Assembly (NCBI RefSeq): GCF_014205275.1
Contig: NZ_JACHND010000001.1
Location: 7,688,001 to 7,752,000 of the forward strand
DNA: 64,000 nt
Source of the DNA: Sphaerisporangium siamense
GTDB lineage: Bacteria; Actinomycetota; Actinomycetes; Streptosporangiales; Streptosporangiaceae
Direction of reading: 5' to 3'
Shown here: positions 8,843 through 16,695 of the stretch, piece by piece
Numbering within the stretch: the first letter of the stretch is position 1
How the letters are laid out: every line of letters begins with the position of its first letter
Program-made: the position numbers and the translations under genes
Notes under the pieces: model-generated
Seen by the model: the letters and a program-made list of their open reading frames with translations, nothing else
Told to the model about the DNA's origin: nothing
Databases searched by the model: none

Positions 8843-10335
8843 CCCTTCACAGTGGCGCGCTCGGGGGCGGACAGGGCGATCCACAGCTCGGCGCGGGAGG
8901 CCGGGTCGTCCAGGTCACGTCCGAGCAGGTCGCCGACGCGGCGCATGCGGTAGCGGAGGGTGTGCCGGTGGACGCCGAGCCGTTGCGCCGCCGCGTCCCA
9001 GTGGCCGTTGCACGCCAGGTAGGCCCGCAGCGACTCCACCAAATCGGCGCGGGAGCCGTACTCGCGCAGCGGCGCCAGCAGCGAGGAGGCGAAACCCTCC
9101 AGCAGGCCGGGGTCCACCAGTGACAGCAGCCCCTGCCCGGCGAGGTCGGCGAAGCGCATGACGGGCGCGGCCGAGGCCAGCGCGCGCCGCGCCTGGTCGA
9201 GCCCCGCGGCGAGCTCCCCGGGTCCGGCGGGGCCGCCGACCCCGACCCGGCCGTGCCCGGCGGCCAGGCCGATCACCCGCTCGGCGTCGTCCTCGGCGGC
9301 CAGCGCCACGACCAGCGGCCCCCAGGGCGCGGCGAACGCCGGGAGCGCGTCCTGCAGCGCCTCGGCGTCCCGGGGCTCGCAGGCCAGCACGACCACGGGC
9401 CCGGCCGGGAGCTCGTCCGCCACGGACGCCCTTGAACCGGTGGCCCCGTGCGGTCCGGCGGCCTCCAGGATCTCGGCGGCGGAGGCCGCGTCCCCCGCCA
9501 GCAGCAGCCGCAGCGCGGCGGTGCGCACGCGGCGCTGGACGGTCAGCCGCGCGCGCCCCTGTTCGAGCGCCAGCGTGAGCAGCGAGCCCGCGGTGTTGAC
9601 GACGGTGTGGCCGACCGGCGAGAACGGGCGCTCGGCGCCGACGGCGAGGAACCCGCGCACCCGCGGCTGGTCGCCGAGGGGTTGCACGACGACGTGCCAG
9701 GACGGCCCGGAGACGGCCAGGCTGGCGGGCGCGCCCGGGGCGCGCAGCCGCCCGATCTCGCGCCCGGCCATCGCGGCCCCCTGGTCGGCGCCCCGCCCGG
9801 CGGCGGCGAGGACCATGCCAACGTCGTCGAACAGGGCGGCCCAGCCGTGGATCTCCAGGGCGAGCCGCTCCACCACCGCGGCGGTGCCCGCCTCGCGCAG
9901 CGCGGCGCGGGTGAGACGGCCCTGCGCCGTGAAGGCGTCGCTGAGCTCCTCGTACCGCTCGGCGGCGAGCAGCTCGCTGACGGCCTTGCCGATCGCGATG
10001 AACGGCGTCTCCCGGGGCACCTCGACCAGCGGGAGCGAGGCCCGTTCCGCCGCCTCGACGAACGCGGGCGGCACGTCCTCGTGGCCGAGACCCACGCCGA
10101 AGCCGAGCCCGGCCACCCCGCGGGCGACGAGCCTGGCGACGTAGGGCGCCGCGTCGCCGGGGCCGAGCCGCATGCCGGTGGTCAGCACGAGCTCGTCCCC
10201 TTCCAGGAACGGCGTCGGATCCTCCAGCTCGCTCACGGCGACCCACCGCACCGGGCGGTCCAGCACGTCCGCCGCCGCGCGGACGCGCAGGCGCAGCAGT
10301 GGCATCGCCGCCACGCGCCGCAGGCTCGGAGCCAT
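8812..10335 (-). CDS. PucR family transcriptional regulator (next to gabT)
   Basis: A 507-residue PucR-type regulator. An N-terminal ligand-sensing domain occupies about residues 10-135 (VLDRPVRWVAVSELEDPTPFL, DELVLTTGMRLG, VPRETPFIAIGKAVSELL). A GGDEF-like middle region follows, and the C-terminal HTH_30 domain ends with WDAAAQRLGVHRHTLRYRM at about 455-475. Such proteins typically activate nitrogen-compound catabolism. It is divergent from gabT with 121 bases between the starts and paired TTGTACAA-type sites, so it very probably controls gabT. The ATG at 10335 has a GGGGGCGGG ribosome binding site; long open frame upstream of it is not used. The 3' end overlaps the convergent TetR gene by 31 bases. 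Confidence 0.92.
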   Translation of the reverse strand: MAPSLRRVAAMPLLRLRVRAAADVLDRPVRWVAVSELEDPTPFLEGDELVLTTGMRLGPGDAAPYVARLVARGVAGLGFGVGLGHEDVPPAFVEAAERASLPLVEVPRETPFIAIGKAVSELLAAERYEELSDAFTAQGRLTRAALREAGTAAVVERLALEIHGWAALFDDVGMVLAAAGRGADQGAAMAGREIGRLRAPGAPASLAVSGPSWHVVVQPLGDQPRVRGFLAVGAERPFSPVGHTVVNTAGSLLTLALEQGRARLTVQRRVRTAALRLLLAGDAASAAEILEAAGPHGATGSRASVADELPAGPVVVLACEPRDAEALQDALPAFAAPWGPLVVALAAEDDAERVIGLAAGHGRVGVGGPAGPGELAAGLDQARRALASAAPVMRFADLAGQGLLSLVDPGLLEGFASSLLAPLREYGSRADLVESLRAYLACNGHWDAAAQRLGVHRHTLRYRMRRVGDLLGRDLDDPASRAELWIALSAPERATVKGQSGTGRLSL

Positions 10336-10371
10336 CCCGCCCCCAGAAGGACCCTCGAAAACCGTACGCGC

Positions 10372-10389
10372 TTGTACAACTTGGACAAG
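10372..10389. promoter_or_regulatory. Tandem operator-like sites between pucR and gabT
   Basis: TTGTACAA (10372-10379, a perfect palindrome) is followed directly by CTTGGACAAG (10380-10389, a near palindrome with the same TTG..ACAA arms). The pair lies in the short divergent promoter region of the PucR regulator and gabT, the position expected for the regulator's binding sites. Confidence 0.55.
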
Positions 10390-10456
10390 CGGCTCGGCCT
10401 TATTGTGCCATGTCGCCAGGTCGGCAGCGCGGCGCGGTGGCCGTACGGTCGGAGGC

Positions 10457-11839
10457 ATGAGCACCGAGCGTGACGCACACCGGCCGGACGGGCCCATCGC
10501 ACACGGCGGCCCCACGCTCCCGCAGGAGCGCCGCCTCCTCACCGAGATCCCCGGACCGCGGTCGCGGGAGATGTTCGCCCGCAAGCAGTCCGCCGTGCCG
10601 CCGGGCATCGGCACCACCCTGCCGGTCTTCGTGACCCACGCGGGCGGCGGCGTGCTGGTGGACGCGGACGGCAACTCCCTGATCGACTTCGGCTCCGGCA
10701 TCGCGGTGACCACGGTCGGCAACGCCGCCCCGCGCGTGGTCGAGCGGGTACGACGGCAGGTCGCCGACTTCACCCACACCTGCTTCATGGTCACGCCGTA
10801 CGAGTCCTACGTGGAGGTGTGCGAGAAGCTCAACCACCTCACGCCCGGTGACCACGAGAAGCGCACGTTCCTCGTCAACTCCGGCGCCGAGGCCGTGGAG
10901 AACGCCGTGAAGGTGGCCCGGCACGCGACCGGCCGCCAGGCCGTCGTGGTGTTCGACCACGGCTACCACGGCCGCACGCTGCTGACGATGACGCTGACGG
11001 CCAAGAACATGCCCTACAAGCACCGGTTCGGCCCGTACGCCCCTGAGGTGTACCGGATGCCGATGGCCTACCCGTTCCGCTGGCCCACCGGCCCGGACAA
11101 CTGCGCCGAGGAGGCCGCGGCCCAGGCGATCGACGCGATCGAGAAGCAGATCGGCGCGTCGAACGTCGCCGCGATCGTGATCGAGCCGATCCAGGGCGAG
11201 GGCGGCTTCGTCGTCCCGGCCCAGGGCTTCCTGCCCAGGCTGGCCGAGTTCGCCAAGGCCAACGGCATCGTGTTCGTCGCCGACGAGGTGCAGACCGGCT
11301 TCGCCCGCACCGGGCACCTGTTCGCCTGCGAGGACGAGGGCATCGTCCCCGACATCATCTGCACGGCCAAGGGCATCGCCGGCGGCCTGCCGCTCGCCGC
11401 GGTCACCGGCAGGGCGGAGCTGCTGGACGCCGTCCACGTCGGCGGCCTCGGCGGCACCTACGGCGGCAACCCGCTGGCCTGCGAGGCGGCGCTGGCCGTG
11501 CTGGAGACGATCGAGGCGGACGATCTCGTGGCGCGGGCGCGCCGGATCGGCGACCTGATGCTGCCCCGGCTCGCCGCGCTGGCCGAGCGATGCCCGATCG
11601 TGGGCGACGTGCGCGGACGCGGCGCGATGACCGCGATCGAGCTGGTCAAGCCGGGCACCAAGGAGCCGGACCCGGCCGCGACCGGCGAGATCGCCCGGCG
11701 CTGCCACGCCGAGGGGTTGGTGGTGCTCACCGCCGGCACCTACGGCAACGTGCTGCGCTTCCTGCCGCCGTTGGCGATCTCCGACGCGCTGCTGGACGAG
11801 GGTCTGTCCATCCTGGAGAAGGCCGTCTCCGCCGTTTAG
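10457..11839 (+). CDS. gabT: 4-aminobutyrate--2-oxoglutarate aminotransferase
   Basis: A 460-residue class III PLP aminotransferase. It moves the amino group of 4-aminobutyrate (or a similar omega-amino acid) to 2-oxoglutarate, giving succinate semialdehyde and glutamate. Visible motifs: FLVNSGAEAVENAVKVARHATGR, VFDHGYHGRTLLTMTLT, IVIEPIQGEGGFVVP, FVADEVQTGFARTG and the PLP lysine Lys305 in TAKGIAGGLPLAAVTG, then GGTYGGNPLACEAAL. This pattern fits GabT better than acetylornithine transaminases. The ATG at 10457 follows a GGAGG ribosome binding site. The gene ends before a perfect terminator and is paired with a divergent PucR regulator; the ALDH at 6544 could supply the second step. Confidence 0.93.
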   Translation: MSTERDAHRPDGPIAHGGPTLPQERRLLTEIPGPRSREMFARKQSAVPPGIGTTLPVFVTHAGGGVLVDADGNSLIDFGSGIAVTTVGNAAPRVVERVRRQVADFTHTCFMVTPYESYVEVCEKLNHLTPGDHEKRTFLVNSGAEAVENAVKVARHATGRQAVVVFDHGYHGRTLLTMTLTAKNMPYKHRFGPYAPEVYRMPMAYPFRWPTGPDNCAEEAAAQAIDAIEKQIGASNVAAIVIEPIQGEGGFVVPAQGFLPRLAEFAKANGIVFVADEVQTGFARTGHLFACEDEGIVPDIICTAKGIAGGLPLAAVTGRAELLDAVHVGGLGGTYGGNPLACEAALAVLETIEADDLVARARRIGDLMLPRLAALAERCPIVGDVRGRGAMTAIELVKPGTKEPDPAATGEIARRCHAEGLVVLTAGTYGNVLRFLPPLAISDALLDEGLSILEKAVSAV

Positions 11840-11852
11840 GTGGACCACCGAA

Positions 11853-11889
11853 GGGGCACCCGGCTTGCTGCCGGGTGCCCCTTTTGTTG
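11853..11889 (+). terminator. Rho-independent terminator of gabT
   Basis: GGGGCACCCGGC (11853-11864), a TTGCT loop and GCCGGGTGCCCC (11870-11881) form a perfect 12-bp stem, followed by TTTTGTTGTT. Confidence 0.92.
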
Positions 11890-12007
11890 TTGTCCGGCGC
11901 GTGCGATGCGCGTGATTTAACCCATCCTTGACATCGCACTAGTCGATCACTGAGGGTAATGGAGTTATAACGGTTCGGGTACAAGACATTCGATCAGCGG
12001 GAGCGGG

Positions 12008-12265
12008 ATGAGTAGCTGGGATTCGGTGGGAGCCTCACGGCGCTCCTCGACGTTCGACCCCGGCGGCCTGACCGGGCCGCAGCGGGACGGCGACGCCTGC
12101 GTGGTGTGCCACAAGAAGTGGCCGCGTCCCCGGATCCGCGTCGGCCGGCTCCCCTCCGGCACGCCGGTGATGGCCTGCGAGGAGTGCGCCAAGGTCCTGC
12201 TCCCCGCGGCGCCCGCCCCGCGGCGCCACAAGCCCTCCCCCCACAAGAGGGCCGCGTTCCCCTGA
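12008..12265 (+). CDS. Small protein with two CxxC motifs (zinc-ribbon-like)
   Basis: An 85-residue protein I do not recognise by name. It carries CVVC at about residues 31-34 and CEEC at about 58-61, separated by 23 residues, which is the spacing of a small zinc ribbon or treble clef. The C-terminus is basic and proline-rich (PRRHKPSPHKRAAF). The ATG at 12008 has a GGGAGCGGG ribosome binding site. It is convergent with the saccharopine-dehydrogenase-like gene, only nine bases apart. A nucleic-acid or protein-binding role is possible but not shown. Confidence 0.65.
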   Translation: MSSWDSVGASRRSSTFDPGGLTGPQRDGDACVVCHKKWPRPRIRVGRLPSGTPVMACEECAKVLLPAAPAPRRHKPSPHKRAAFP

Positions 12266-12274
12266 GCGGGGGCG

Positions 12275-13528
12275 TCAGCTCTCGCGCATCCCCCACGGCG
12301 AGCCGTACTCGTTCAGCAGGGCGAGGAACGGCTCCGGCTCGAACGCCTCGGGCCCGAGCACCCCTTGGCCCTTCCACGCCCCGCGCGCCAGCAGCTCCAG
12401 CGCGACGACGGGATGCACCGCCGTCTGCCACACCACCGCCTGCGCGCCGTACTCGCGCATCGACCAGGCGTTGTCCACGACGTGGTACAGGTAGACCTCG
12501 CGCGGCGCGCCGTCCTTGCCGACGCCCTTGATCCAGGTCCCGGCGCAGGTCTTGCCGCGCATCCGCTCGCCGAGCGTCGCGGGGTCCGGCAGCGACGCGG
12601 CCACCACGTCCCGGGGGGACACCTCAAGGCCGCGCACCCGCACCGGCTCGGTGGAGTCCAGCCCGAGCTTGTGCAGCGTGCGCAGCACGTCGATGAACTC
12701 GTCGCCGAGACCGTACTTGAACGTCACCTTGCGGGCCTTCACCCAGCGCGGGATCAGCAGCACCTCCTCGTGCTCCACGTTCACGCACTCGACCGGGCCG
12801 ATGCCCTCGGGGAAGTCGAAGACCTCGGGCTCGCTGAACGGCTCGGTGGTGCGCCAGCCGCCGTCCTCCCAGATCACCGGCGGATTGAGGCACTCCTCGA
12901 TCGTGGTCCAGATGGAGAAGGTGGGCGCGAACGCCTCCTGCCCGTCCTCGCCCCGGACGACCAGGTTCGCGCCGTCGCGGATGCCGATCTCGTCGATGCT
13001 CTCGAACAGGTGGTCGGCGGCGTAGCGGGCGAAGACGTCGGCCAGGCCGGGCTCGACGCCCATGCCGACCAGGGCGAGCAGGCCCTTGGCCTCCCATGCC
13101 GCCGACATCGCGAACTGCTCGTCGCCGAGCTTGACGCCGGGCAGCTCGTACGGCCGGCTCGGGTGCGGCCGGGACAGGGACATCGCCATGTCCAGGTAGT
13201 GCGCCCCCGCGTTCAGCGCCGCCCGGAACAAGGGCATGTCGAACCGCGGGTCCACGGCGTTGACGAGCACGTCGCAACGGTGCTCGCGCAGGGCGGCCTC
13301 CACCGCGGCCTGGTCGGAGGCGTCCAGGCCGATGGCGCTGAAGCGCGGGTCGCGCGGCCCGGAGGCGGTCTGTTTACGGATCTGTTCCGCGGCCTGTCCG
13401 CCGGCGACGGCCTCGGCGCGGGCGCGGTCGTAGTCGGCGACGACGATGTGGTCGAAGAAGTCCCGGCGCGCGGCGATCGGGACCACGGCGGACCCGACTC
13501 CCCCCGCGCCTACCAGCAGAATGCGCAT
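12275..13528 (-). CDS. Saccharopine dehydrogenase-like NAD(P) oxidoreductase
   Basis: A 417-residue protein with an N-terminal Rossmann fold (MRILLVGAGGVGSAVVPIAARR; GxGxxG) and the body of the LYS9/saccharopine dehydrogenase family (VNAVDPRFDMPLFRAALNAGAHYLDMA, GMGVEPGLADVFARYAADHL). Members reduce or oxidise carbon-nitrogen bonds between an amine and a keto acid or semialdehyde; the family also includes carboxynorspermidine dehydrogenases. The setting next to a PotD-like lipoprotein, an aminotransferase and MmsA points to amine or polyamine chemistry, but the substrate is not fixed. The start at 13528 places the Rossmann motif at the N-terminus; an ATG at 13561 would add 11 residues but sits almost on the -10 box. 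Confidence 0.82.
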   Translation of the reverse strand: MRILLVGAGGVGSAVVPIAARRDFFDHIVVADYDRARAEAVAGGQAAEQIRKQTASGPRDPRFSAIGLDASDQAAVEAALREHRCDVLVNAVDPRFDMPLFRAALNAGAHYLDMAMSLSRPHPSRPYELPGVKLGDEQFAMSAAWEAKGLLALVGMGVEPGLADVFARYAADHLFESIDEIGIRDGANLVVRGEDGQEAFAPTFSIWTTIEECLNPPVIWEDGGWRTTEPFSEPEVFDFPEGIGPVECVNVEHEEVLLIPRWVKARKVTFKYGLGDEFIDVLRTLHKLGLDSTEPVRVRGLEVSPRDVVAASLPDPATLGERMRGKTCAGTWIKGVGKDGAPREVYLYHVVDNAWSMREYGAQAVVWQTAVHPVVALELLARGAWKGQGVLGPEAFEPEPFLALLNEYGSPWGMRES

Positions 13529-13550
13529 GCCGAAGACGGTACCAACTGAC

Positions 13551-13569
13551 TGGTCGACCATTCAATATA
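13551..13569 (-). promoter_or_regulatory. Promoter and palindrome of the saccharopine-dehydrogenase-like gene
   Basis: A minus-strand -10 hexamer TATATT (13569-13564) lies directly above the perfect palindrome TGGTCGACCA (13551-13560). Transcription would start within the palindrome, about 25 bases before the chosen ATG. This is a good arrangement for repressor control. Confidence 0.5.
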
Positions 13570-13694
13570 GGTACGTGGGGAAACACGGGAAATCCTGCGG
13601 ATTCCAGCGCCTCACCCCCGTCACACCGTCGGAAAGGACGGTCCACCAGCTCCTGGGCCACGCGGGTGCCGGACGGCGGCCCGCGCCGCGAGAA

Positions 13695-13728
13695 GGCGCT
13701 CCGGAGTTGGGGGATGTTCCGGAGCGCC
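13695..13728. terminator. Terminator after the PotD-like lipoprotein gene
   Basis: GGCGCTCCGGA (13695-13705) and TCCGGAGCGCC (13718-13728) form a perfect 11-bp stem with a 12-base loop, downstream (minus strand) of the lipoprotein gene; it is followed by TTCTC on that strand. Confidence 0.8.
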
Positions 13729-13792
13729 CGGGGCGGAACTCGCCCGGCGGGGGAGCGGGCGAGCCCGCGGTCTTCTCACGCGATGGTCACGA

Positions 13793-15076
13793 TCACCCCG
13801 TGGGCCGGACGAGCCGCTGCCACGCGACGGCCCACTCGGCATAGTCGGTGCATTCCCCGTCCCGGCCGCCGCAATCCTTCGACGGGCGGACGGCAAAGCC
13901 GACGTCGCGCGGACGGTCGCCGTCCACGTGGTAGGCGTCGCAGATCCGTGCGGCCAGAGCGGCCCGCGCCTCCTTGGCGGCGTCGTCGCCGGGATCCCAG
14001 GTGCAACCGCGCGGGTTGGCGGGCGCGAGCCCGTTCCAGGCGGCCGCCTGCTGCTGGGGCTTGCCGGAGATGGTCCAGTCGATCCAGCGGTAGGCGCAGT
14101 TGGGCGCCGCCGCCTGCGCGGAGATCATCCAGGAGTCCACCCAGCCGGTGGTCGGCCCCCGCTCGTCCAGGGCCTTGACCGGACGGCCGGCCGCGCGCGC
14201 CACGTACCCGGTGTAGGGCAGGGCGCGCACCACGCGCGCCTCGCCGCCGGTGAGGGCCTGCACCGCCTCGACCGGGTTCCTCCAGTACGACCGCCCGCCG
14301 GCGGCGTGCTCGCCGAGCAGCGCGAGCGCGGCGTCGAACTGCTGCCGGGTGAGCTGGAAGGGGTTCTTCACGCCCAGCGAAGGCTTGCTCCGCTTGAGTC
14401 GCAGCGCGGCGTCGGCGATGGACAGCGGGCCGTCCCTGAGCACGGCCGGGACGGCGCCGGAGTACAGCGCGTCCGCCTTCGGGTGCGGCGACCGGCTCGC
14501 GTCGTAGAAGGTCTGGTAGTACCCCCACAGGTACGGCACGCCGTACACCCGGCCGCCGGAGGCGATCGCGGGCTGGGTGCGCAACCATTCGGGGATCTGG
14601 TGGTAGCGCGGGATGAGCGAGGTGGTGAGGGCGGCGGCCTTCTTCTCGGCGATCAGCCGGCCCGCCACCTGCGGCGGCGCCGCGACCACGTCGAAGCCGC
14701 CCTCGGAGACCAGCTTGTCCAGATCGTCGGCGCCCTGCATGGAGCGCAGGGTGACCCGGCAGCCGGTGTTCCTCTCGAACTCCCCCACCCAGTTGACCGA
14801 CGAGTCGCTGCCGCCGTACTCGGCGTACCCGCGGTAGGCGACCACGGTCAGCGCGCCCTCACCGCGCCCCGGCGCCGTGCGGGACGGCGAAGGCGAGGCG
14901 GAGGACGACGGGGTGACGGACGGGGTGGCGGAGGGCGGGCGCGGCGTGGCCCGCGCCGGGACCACCTGGGCGCGCTGCTCCTGGGCCCCGGTCCCGGCGC
15001 CGCACGCGGCGAGCAGCGCCGCGGCCGCGGCCAGCGACGCCGCGCCGGCACTGCGACGTCGTCTCACCTTCGACAC
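13793..15076 (-). CDS. ABC transporter substrate-binding lipoprotein, PotD-like
   Basis: A 427-residue lipoprotein. The signal has four arginines, a hydrophobic stretch and the lipobox LLAAC with Cys25 as the lipidation site. A Ser/Pro/Thr linker (about residues 45-75) leads to a solute-binding domain starting with LTVVAYRGYAEYGG and containing EFERNTGCRVTLRSM, a pattern of the spermidine/putrescine PotD/PotF family. No permease or ATPase gene is adjacent; the nearest polyamine-type permeases are near 62-64 kb. The GTG start at 15076 has an AGGGGG ribosome binding site six bases away. It runs in the same direction as the upstream mmsA operon but is separated from it by a terminator. Confidence 0.85.
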   Translation of the reverse strand: MSKVRRRRSAGAASLAAAAALLAACGAGTGAQEQRAQVVPARATPRPPSATPSVTPSSSASPSPSRTAPGRGEGALTVVAYRGYAEYGGSDSSVNWVGEFERNTGCRVTLRSMQGADDLDKLVSEGGFDVVAAPPQVAGRLIAEKKAAALTTSLIPRYHQIPEWLRTQPAIASGGRVYGVPYLWGYYQTFYDASRSPHPKADALYSGAVPAVLRDGPLSIADAALRLKRSKPSLGVKNPFQLTRQQFDAALALLGEHAAGGRSYWRNPVEAVQALTGGEARVVRALPYTGYVARAAGRPVKALDERGPTTGWVDSWMISAQAAAPNCAYRWIDWTISGKPQQQAAAWNGLAPANPRGCTWDPGDDAAKEARAALAARICDAYHVDGDRPRDVGFAVRPSKDCGGRDGECTDYAEWAVAWQRLVRPTG

Positions 15077-15138
15077 CCGGGCCCCCTCGTCGTCACCTTG
15101 CGAGCAGCCTAGCCGCCCGCCGCCGGGCGGGTCCCGTG

Positions 15139-15172
15139 GCGCGGCCCTCCGCGGGAAGGCGGAGGACCGCGC
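15139..15172. terminator. Terminator after mmsA
   Basis: GCGCGGCCCTCCGC (15139-15152) pairs with GCGGAGGACCGCGC (15159-15172) with one mismatch. A second GC hairpin (CCGCCCG/CGGGCGG, about 15112-15130) lies just beyond it. Both are downstream of mmsA on the minus strand. Confidence 0.7.
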
Positions 15173-15177
15173 GTGGG

Positions 15178-16695
15178 CTACTTGTTGGTGGGGAACCCGA
15201 GGTTCACGCCGCCATGGCTCGGGTCGGGCCAGCGCGAGGTGACGACCTTGCCGCGCGTGTAGAAGTGGACGCCCTCGGTGCCGTGCACGTGGGTGTCCCC
15301 GAACAGCGAGGACTTCCACCCGCCGAAGCTGTAGAACGCCATCGGCACGGGGATCGGCACGTTGACGCCGACCATGCCGACCTCGACCTCGTTCTGGAAC
15401 CGCCGGGCCGCGCCGCCGTCGTTGGTGAAGACCGCGGTGCCGTTGCCGTACTCGACCTCGTTGATGATCTTCAGCCCCTCCTCGTAGGAGGAGACGCGCA
15501 CGATCGACAGCACCGGGCCGAAGATCTCGTCCCGGTGGACGACCGTCCCCGGGCGCACGTGGTCGATCACCGTGGGGCCGAGCCAGAACCCGGGGGTCTC
15601 GGCCGCCGTCGCCCCGCCCTTGACCGGGGTGTCGCGCCCGTCCACCACGAGCTTGGCGCCCTCGGCGACGGCCGTGTCCAGGTAGGAGGCCACCTTGTCG
15701 CGGTGAACGCCGGTGACCAGCGGCCCCATCTGCGACTCGGGGTCGTCCCCCGGGCCGACGGTCAGCGCGCCGACCCGTTCGACGATCTTGCCGACCAGCT
15801 CGTCGCCGACCGGGTCCACCGCGACGACGACGGAGATCGCCATGCACCGCTCGCCCGCCGACCCGAAGCCGGCGTTGACGGCGGCGTCCGCCACCAGCTC
15901 CAGGTCGGCGTCGGGCAGCACGAGCATGTGGTTCTTGGCGCCGCCGAGCGCCTGCACCCGCTTGCCGTGCCGGGTGCCGGTCTCGTAGACGTACCGGGCG
16001 ATCGGGGTGGAGCCGACGAACGACACCGCCCGCACGTCCGGGTGCTCCAGCAGCCGGTCCACGGCCGCCTTGTCGCCCTGGACGACGTTGAACACGCCGT
16101 CGGGCAGGCCCGCCTCCTTCCACAGCCGGGCCATCAGCAGCGACGCCGACGGGTCGCGCTCGGAGGGCTTGAGGACGAACGCGTTGCCGCAGGCGATGGC
16201 GACCGGGTACATCCACATCGGGACCATGGCCGGGAAGTTGAACGGCGTGATCCCGGCCACCACCCCCAGCGGCTGGCGGATCGAGAAGGAGTCGACGCCG
16301 GTCGAGACGTTCTCGGAGAAGCCGCCCTTGAGCAGGTGCGGGATGCCGCAGGCGAACTCCACGACCTCAAGGCCGCGCGCCACCTCGCCGAGCGCGTCGG
16401 AACGCACCTTGCCGTGCTCGGAGCTGATCAGCTCTGCCAGCTCGCCCCGGTGGGCGTGCATCAGCTCGCGGAACCGGAACAGCACCTGCGTACGCTTCAT
16501 CAGCGAGGCGTCCCGCCAGGCGGGGAAGGCCGCCGCCGCGGCGGCGACCGCCGCGTCGACCTCCTCGGCCGAGGCCAGGTCCACGTGCCCGGCGACCTCG
16601 CCCGTCGCCGGGTCGAAGATCTCCGACCGTCTGCCGGAGCCGCCCGGCGCCTCCGCGCCGCCGATCCAGTGCACGGCCCGCTTGAGCCCCGTCAC
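15178..16695 (-). CDS. mmsA: CoA-acylating methylmalonate-semialdehyde dehydrogenase
   Basis: A 505-residue ALDH of the MmsA/IolA type, which converts methylmalonate or malonate semialdehyde to propionyl- or acetyl-CoA. Seen: QPLGVVAGITPFNFPAMVPMWMYP, RDPSASLLMARLW, VSFVGSTPIARYVYETGT, RVQALGGAKNHMLVLPDADL, catalytic Cys284 in GFGSAGERCMAI, and GRDTPVKG. The AGGAKNH and SAGERCMA blocks separate this CoA-dependent group from ordinary ALDHs. The GTG start at 16695 (GGAGG ribosome binding site) overlaps the aminotransferase stop by four bases (GTGA), so the two are translationally coupled. Together they would degrade beta-alanine or 3-aminoisobutyrate: transamination, then oxidation to acyl-CoA. 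Confidence 0.94.
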   Translation of the reverse strand: MTGLKRAVHWIGGAEAPGGSGRRSEIFDPATGEVAGHVDLASAEEVDAAVAAAAAAFPAWRDASLMKRTQVLFRFRELMHAHRGELAELISSEHGKVRSDALGEVARGLEVVEFACGIPHLLKGGFSENVSTGVDSFSIRQPLGVVAGITPFNFPAMVPMWMYPVAIACGNAFVLKPSERDPSASLLMARLWKEAGLPDGVFNVVQGDKAAVDRLLEHPDVRAVSFVGSTPIARYVYETGTRHGKRVQALGGAKNHMLVLPDADLELVADAAVNAGFGSAGERCMAISVVVAVDPVGDELVGKIVERVGALTVGPGDDPESQMGPLVTGVHRDKVASYLDTAVAEGAKLVVDGRDTPVKGGATAAETPGFWLGPTVIDHVRPGTVVHRDEIFGPVLSIVRVSSYEEGLKIINEVEYGNGTAVFTNDGGAARRFQNEVEVGMVGVNVPIPVPMAFYSFGGWKSSLFGDTHVHGTEGVHFYTRGKVVTSRWPDPSHGGVNLGFPTNK

